Assembly (NCBI GenBank): GCA_003132905.1
Contig: PKZC01000247.1
Location: 1-10,811 of the forward strand
DNA length: 10,811 nucleotides
Origin: Bryobacterales bacterium
GTDB lineage: Bacteria > Acidobacteriota > Terriglobia > Bryobacterales > Bryobacteraceae
Direction: 5' to 3'
The stretch's first letter is position 1; every line of letters starts with the position of its first letter. Under the pieces are notes generated by a model that was not told the origin of the DNA, made no database searches, and worked only from the letters and a program-made list of their open reading frames with translations. The position numbers and the translations under genes were made by a program. Positions 7,801 to 10,811 of the stretch are shown here, in pieces.

Positions 7801-7999
7801 GGGTGGTGAGTCGCGCCGTCCTCTGGGCTTGGCCGTCGTCGGCGGCCTGTTGTTTTCGCAATTGATCACTCTGTATTTAACGCCCGTCGTCTACACCTAT
7901 ATGGCCGCGGTGCTCGATTGGGCGCGACGCCGCAAGCGTCAACCTGCTAGTTTTCCGGCCCTCGATCCCTCGCAAGGCGCGCACGTGGGCGCCGATTAG
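4874..7999 (+). CDS. RND efflux pump 1, HAE1 family, MdtB/MdtC-like
   Basis: This 1041-residue inner-membrane drug/proton antiporter has the full HAE1 length. The TTG start gives MNISEVFIRRPIATSLLMAG, the usual opening (cytoplasmic amphipathic helix, then TM1 at about 12-30), and matches the second pump residue for residue in register. Periplasmic porter/docking loop 1 spans about 31-335, TM2-6 about 336-490, TM7 about 532-552, loop 2 about 553-850, and TM8-12 about 851-1010. Proton-relay residues equivalent to AcrB Asp407/Asp408, Lys940 and Arg971 are present as Asp405/Asp406 (GFVVDDAIVMLEN), Lys921 (GIVKKNAIMQ) and Arg954 (RFRPIMMTT). The GIVKKNAIM and ESRRPLG signatures point to the MdtB/MdtC branch. 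The segment equivalent to the AcrB switch loop is short (602-615). The gene starts 12 bp after the adaptor and ends 8 bp before pump 2. Substrates cannot be read from the sequence. Confidence 0.95.
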   Translation: MNISEVFIRRPIATSLLMAGIALFGVVAYRGLAVSDLPSVDFPTIQVQAGLPGADPTTMASAVATPLERQFTSIAGLDSMTSTSSTGNTQISLQFDLDRDIDGAAVDVQTAISEATPLLPPGLPAPPSFRKANPADQPIMYLALTSATRPLWEIDEYAETLVAQRLSMVSGVAQVQVWGSAKYAVRVQVDPDKLNAKQLGLNEIDSALNGWNVNTPVGTLYGAHTAYNIQANGQLMHAEDYRPLVVAWRNGAPIRLDEVANVIDSIENDKNASWANTSKGAERAVQLGIMRQAGSNTIKICDEIKRVLPQLQSHLPPSITLKVRGDRSNNIRQAFQDIQFTMAITLGLVIAVIFLFLRNASATLIPSMALPFSILGTFAVMYLLNYSLDNISMMALILCIGFVVDDAIVMLENIVRHMEKGETAFQAALRGSREIGFTIVSMTISLGAVFIPVLFMGGIIGRLFKEFAVTLCTAIFISGLVSITLTPMLCSRFLKDPRQQRQSRFSRSMEGLFNSMLNGYKRSLRVVLKHHYVMATVFFILIGATIYLFGAVSKGFIPDEDNDSMMVTLEAAQGTSYYKMVDYVQQVSAIMRHDPNIDSFMAQADTTNTPRFWTQLKPRKMRALTLTQVIAEMRPKLSRFPGVRVFLVAPPSLRFGGHQTKSAYDFTLQGPDTDELYKQAQRLQAEIAKLPGLIDVTTDLQVKNPQVNMDIDRDRAAALGLDANQIESTLYSAFGPRWSSTIYAPTNQYKVLLEVAPKYQEFSDYLSKLYFKTPGGQLIPLKNFASLKEAASAQSINHSGQFPSVTISFNARPGVALGDAVNMVQETARRVLPATMNANFEGTAQAFQSSLKNLTLLLVIAILVVYIVLGVLYESYIHPLTILSGLPSAGVGALLTLMVFHVDLNIYSFVGLMMLIGIVKKNAIMQIDFALEAERKEGKTPLEAIYEGCLIRFRPIMMTTMAAMLGAVPVAMGYGAGGESRRPLGLAVVGGLLFSQLITLYLTPVVYTYMAAVLDWARRRKRQPASFPALDPSQGAHVGAD

Positions 8000-8007
8000 T
8001 TGACGCA

Positions 8008-10811
8008 ATGAACTTCTCGGAAACATTTATACGGCGACCGATCGCCACCAGCCTGATGATGGCTGCCATCGCACTTTTCGGCTTGGTGGCATACCGCTCG
8101 CTCCCGGTCAGCGATCTTCCGAACGTGGATTTTCCCACGCTCCTGGTGACGGCCAGCCTGCCCGGCGCAAGTCCCGATACCATGGCGTCGGCGGTGGCCA
8201 CGCCGCTCGAAAACCAATTCTCGAATATCTCGGGACTGGATTCGATGACGTCCACCAATTCATTGGGCTCAACCCAAGTGACGCTCGAGTTCGTGCTTAC
8301 CAAGAGCCTGGATGGCGCCGCGGTGGACGTGCAATCCGCCATCACGCAAGCTGCGCGATTGTTGCCGGCGGGCATGCCGACTCCTCCGACCTTTACGAAG
8401 GTCAACCCAGCCGACCAACCAATTATCTATCTCGCCATCACTTCGCAGACGCTGCCTTTGTGGACGCTCGATGAATACGCCGAAACCCGCATTGCGCAAC
8501 GCATCTCCATGGTCAGCGGAGTGGCGCAGGTGCAGGTACTGGGGGCGCAAAAATACGCAGTACACGCGCAGCTAGATCCCCATTTGCTGGCATCGCGCCA
8601 GATCGGCATCAATGAAGTGCAGACCGCGCTGTCGGGCTGGAACGTCAATCTGCCGACCGGCAGCATCATCGGGCCGCAGCGTGCCTTCACTCTCCAAGCC
8701 ACCGGTCAGTTGATGAGCGCCGCGCAGTACCGGCCGTTGATCGTCGCGTATCGCAATGGATCGCCGGTGCGGCTGGAGCAACTCGGCGACGTCATCGACA
8801 GCGTTGAGGACGACAAAACGGCGTCCTGGTTCTACACGAAACTTGGCACCCAGCGCGCCATCATCCTGGGCGTCCAGCGCCAGCCCGGCACCAACACCAT
8901 CGCGGTTACCGACGCAGTGAAAAACCTGCTGCCGACCTTCCGCTCCGAAATCCCGGCGTCGGTGAAGATGGATATTCTGTACGACCGGTCCGACACCATC
9001 CGCGAATCCTACAAAGACGTGCAGTTCACCATGCTGCTGACGCTCGGCCTGGTGGTGATGGTGATCTTTCTGTTCCTGCGCAACGTCTCGGCCACCGTGA
9101 TCCCGGCCCTGGCGCTTCCCTTCTCCATCATTGGCACGTTCGCCATCATGTACCTGCTGCACTACAGCCTGGACAACCTGTCCATGATGGCGCTGATTCT
9201 TTCCGTCGGCTTCGTGGTGGACGACGCCATCGTGATGCTGGAAAATATTTTCCGCCACATGGAAATGGGCGAAAAGCCTTTATATGCGGCGCTGGCGGGA
9301 TCGAAAGAAATCGGCTTCACCATCGTTTCGATGACGCTGTCGCTGGCGGCGGTCTTTATCCCGGTGCTCTTCCTGGGCGGAATTTTGGGACGGCTGTTCC
9401 GCGAATTTGCGGTCACTATTTGCGTCGCGATCTTGATCTCGGGCATCGTGTCGGTGACGCTCACGCCCATGCTGTGTTCCCGCTTCCTGCGCTCGCCCGA
9501 AGAGCAGAAACGTTCCTGGTTCTACCGCACCACCGAGCGATTCTTTGAAGCCTTGCTCCGCGTCTACGACTACACTTTGCAAATCGTACTGCGGCACCGC
9601 GGCTTAACCATGACGGCCTCGCTGCTCGTGCTGGCGGGCACTGTAGTGATGTTCGTCAAGATCCCCAAAGGCTTCATCCCCGATCAAGACACCGACCAGA
9701 TCTACGCCGTCACCGAAGCCGCGCAGGGCACTTCCTACTATCAGATGGTGGATTATCAAAAGCGCGTCGCGGAAGTGTTTCGAACCCATCCCGATGTCCA
9801 GGCTTTGATGTCCACAGTCGGCGGAACATCCGCTTCTACGCTCGGCGGACCCAACTATGGCGAGCTGGTAGTGCATCTGAAGCCGCGCTCAGACCGCACG
9901 CTTCTGGTGAACGATATCATCGCCGACCTGCGTCCCCAGCTTTCGAATTTTCCCGGCATGCGGGTCTATCTGCAGAACCCGCCCACCATCCGCATCGGCG
10001 GCCAGGTCACCAAGAGTTTGTATCAGTTCTCAATGCAGTCGCCGGACAAAAATGAATTGTACGCGGGCGCCACAAAGCTGCAAAATGAGATCGAGAAGCT
10101 GCCCGAAGTGGAAGACGTGACGAGCGACCTTGCCATCCTGGCGCCGCAAGTAAACGTCACCATCGATCGCGACAAAGCCGCCGCGCTGCAAGTGAATGCC
10201 GATGCCATCGAGAACGCGTTCTACGATGCCTACGGTCCGCGCTGGGTCTCCACCATCTACGCCGCGATCAACGAATACAAGGTGCTGCTGGAACTCAAGC
10301 CGCAATACCAGGCCGACCCGCATGCGCTTTCGCTGCTCTACTTCAAGTCGTCCACTGGCCCGCTGATCCCGCTCGATACCCTCGCAAAGCTTCATCAGGA
10401 CACCGGTCCGCAGACCATCAACCACTACGGGCAGCTCAACGCTGTTACGGTTTCGTTCAATCTGAAGCCGGGCGCGTCGCTCGGCAGCGTCGTCTCGAAG
10501 GTACAAGACCTCGCATCCCAGACCTTACCCTCCGGCATCACCACCGACTTCCAAGGCGCAGCCAAAGCGTTCCAAAGCTCGCTCGGCAACCTATGGGTGC
10601 TGCTGATTGTCGCCATCCTGGTGGTGTACATCGTGCTCGGCATTCTGTATGAAAGCTACATTCATCCGCTCACCATTCTTTCCGGATTGCCATCCGCTGG
10701 ATTCGGCGCGCTCATCACGCTGTATCTGTTCCACATGGATTTGAACATCTATGCGTTCGTAGGGCTTATCATGCTGATCGGCATCGTGGAAAAGAATGCG
10801 ATCATGCAGAT
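8008..10811 (+). CDS. RND efflux pump 2, HAE1 family, MdtB/MdtC-like, C-terminus cut by window edge
   Basis: From the ATG at 8008, 934 codons plus two bases are visible; about 110-120 residues (end of TM10 to TM12) lie beyond the window if the length matches pump 1. It opens with MNFSETFIRRPIATSLMMAA, and 46 of its first 60 residues equal those of pump 1, so the two arose by duplication. The Asp405/Asp406 pair and the TM10 relay lysine (Lys929) are present; the relay arginine is outside the window. Just before the lysine it has Glu928 where pump 1 has Lys920. Its loop-2 segment 602-623 is eight residues longer than in pump 1 and glycine-rich. No strong Shine-Dalgarno precedes the ATG, and the eight-base gap after the pump 1 stop suggests translational coupling. 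It probably forms a heterotrimer with pump 1, by analogy to MdtBC; two separate homotrimers cannot be excluded. Confidence 0.94.
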   Translation, partial: MNFSETFIRRPIATSLMMAAIALFGLVAYRSLPVSDLPNVDFPTLLVTASLPGASPDTMASAVATPLENQFSNISGLDSMTSTNSLGSTQVTLEFVLTKSLDGAAVDVQSAITQAARLLPAGMPTPPTFTKVNPADQPIIYLAITSQTLPLWTLDEYAETRIAQRISMVSGVAQVQVLGAQKYAVHAQLDPHLLASRQIGINEVQTALSGWNVNLPTGSIIGPQRAFTLQATGQLMSAAQYRPLIVAYRNGSPVRLEQLGDVIDSVEDDKTASWFYTKLGTQRAIILGVQRQPGTNTIAVTDAVKNLLPTFRSEIPASVKMDILYDRSDTIRESYKDVQFTMLLTLGLVVMVIFLFLRNVSATVIPALALPFSIIGTFAIMYLLHYSLDNLSMMALILSVGFVVDDAIVMLENIFRHMEMGEKPLYAALAGSKEIGFTIVSMTLSLAAVFIPVLFLGGILGRLFREFAVTICVAILISGIVSVTLTPMLCSRFLRSPEEQKRSWFYRTTERFFEALLRVYDYTLQIVLRHRGLTMTASLLVLAGTVVMFVKIPKGFIPDQDTDQIYAVTEAAQGTSYYQMVDYQKRVAEVFRTHPDVQALMSTVGGTSASTLGGPNYGELVVHLKPRSDRTLLVNDIIADLRPQLSNFPGMRVYLQNPPTIRIGGQVTKSLYQFSMQSPDKNELYAGATKLQNEIEKLPEVEDVTSDLAILAPQVNVTIDRDKAAALQVNADAIENAFYDAYGPRWVSTIYAAINEYKVLLELKPQYQADPHALSLLYFKSSTGPLIPLDTLAKLHQDTGPQTINHYGQLNAVTVSFNLKPGASLGSVVSKVQDLASQTLPSGITTDFQGAAKAFQSSLGNLWVLLIVAILVVYIVLGILYESYIHPLTILSGLPSAGFGALITLYLFHMDLNIYAFVGLIMLIGIVEKNAIMQ

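Noticed and set aside
8572..9258. 228-codon minus-strand ORF inside RND pump 2
   Set aside because: It is the same kind of shadow as in pump 1, in the equivalent position of the paralogue, which explains why similar antisense frames recur.
1..10811. A previously undescribed multi-gene system
   Set aside because: Apart from one unrecognised lipoprotein, every gene belongs to a well-known family with intact motifs. I see no evidence for a new defence, mobile or biosynthetic system.

Overview
The window looks like chromosomal DNA of an Acidobacterium, probably of the Solibacter/Bryobacter type. This rests on the moderately high GC content and on the truncated left-edge gene, whose N-terminus has the typical look of the large acidobacterial MacB/FtsX-like permeases (ADOP type). 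The taxonomic placement is an inference from gene style; no 16S rRNA or other marker is present.

Layout: (1) positions 353-1, minus strand, hold the N-terminal 117 residues of an ABC-type MacB-like permease. (2) An 81-bp divergent gap follows (354-434). (3) Positions 435-1442, plus strand, encode an unrecognised lipoprotein of 335 residues. (4) After 44 bp comes thrS (1487-3424), a complete threonyl-tRNA synthetase with intact editing, zinc and class II motifs. (5) A 171-bp gap carries a candidate promoter/operator and a small hairpin. (6) A tightly packed tripartite efflux operon of the MdtABC (HAE1-RND) type then runs to the right edge: a periplasmic adaptor lipoprotein (3596-4861), RND pump 1 (4874-7999, TTG start) and RND pump 2 (8008 to beyond 10811). 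Gaps inside the operon are 12 and 8 bp.

The adaptor would sit in the inner membrane and periplasm and join the pumps to an outer-membrane channel that is not in this window and may lie just downstream. The two pumps are tandem paralogues that align over the visible length with a single 8-residue indel. That indel falls where AcrB has its switch (glycine) loop, which suggests division of labour in a heteromeric pump such as MdtB2C. Both pumps keep the visible proton-relay residues.

I see no CRISPR array, tRNA, rRNA, insertion sequence, phage gene or obviously new defence or biosynthetic system. The points most worth a second look are the switch-loop difference, a shared GTATACTTG element in front of the permease and the efflux operon, the unrecognised lipoprotein, and thrS lying outside its usual infC neighbourhood.
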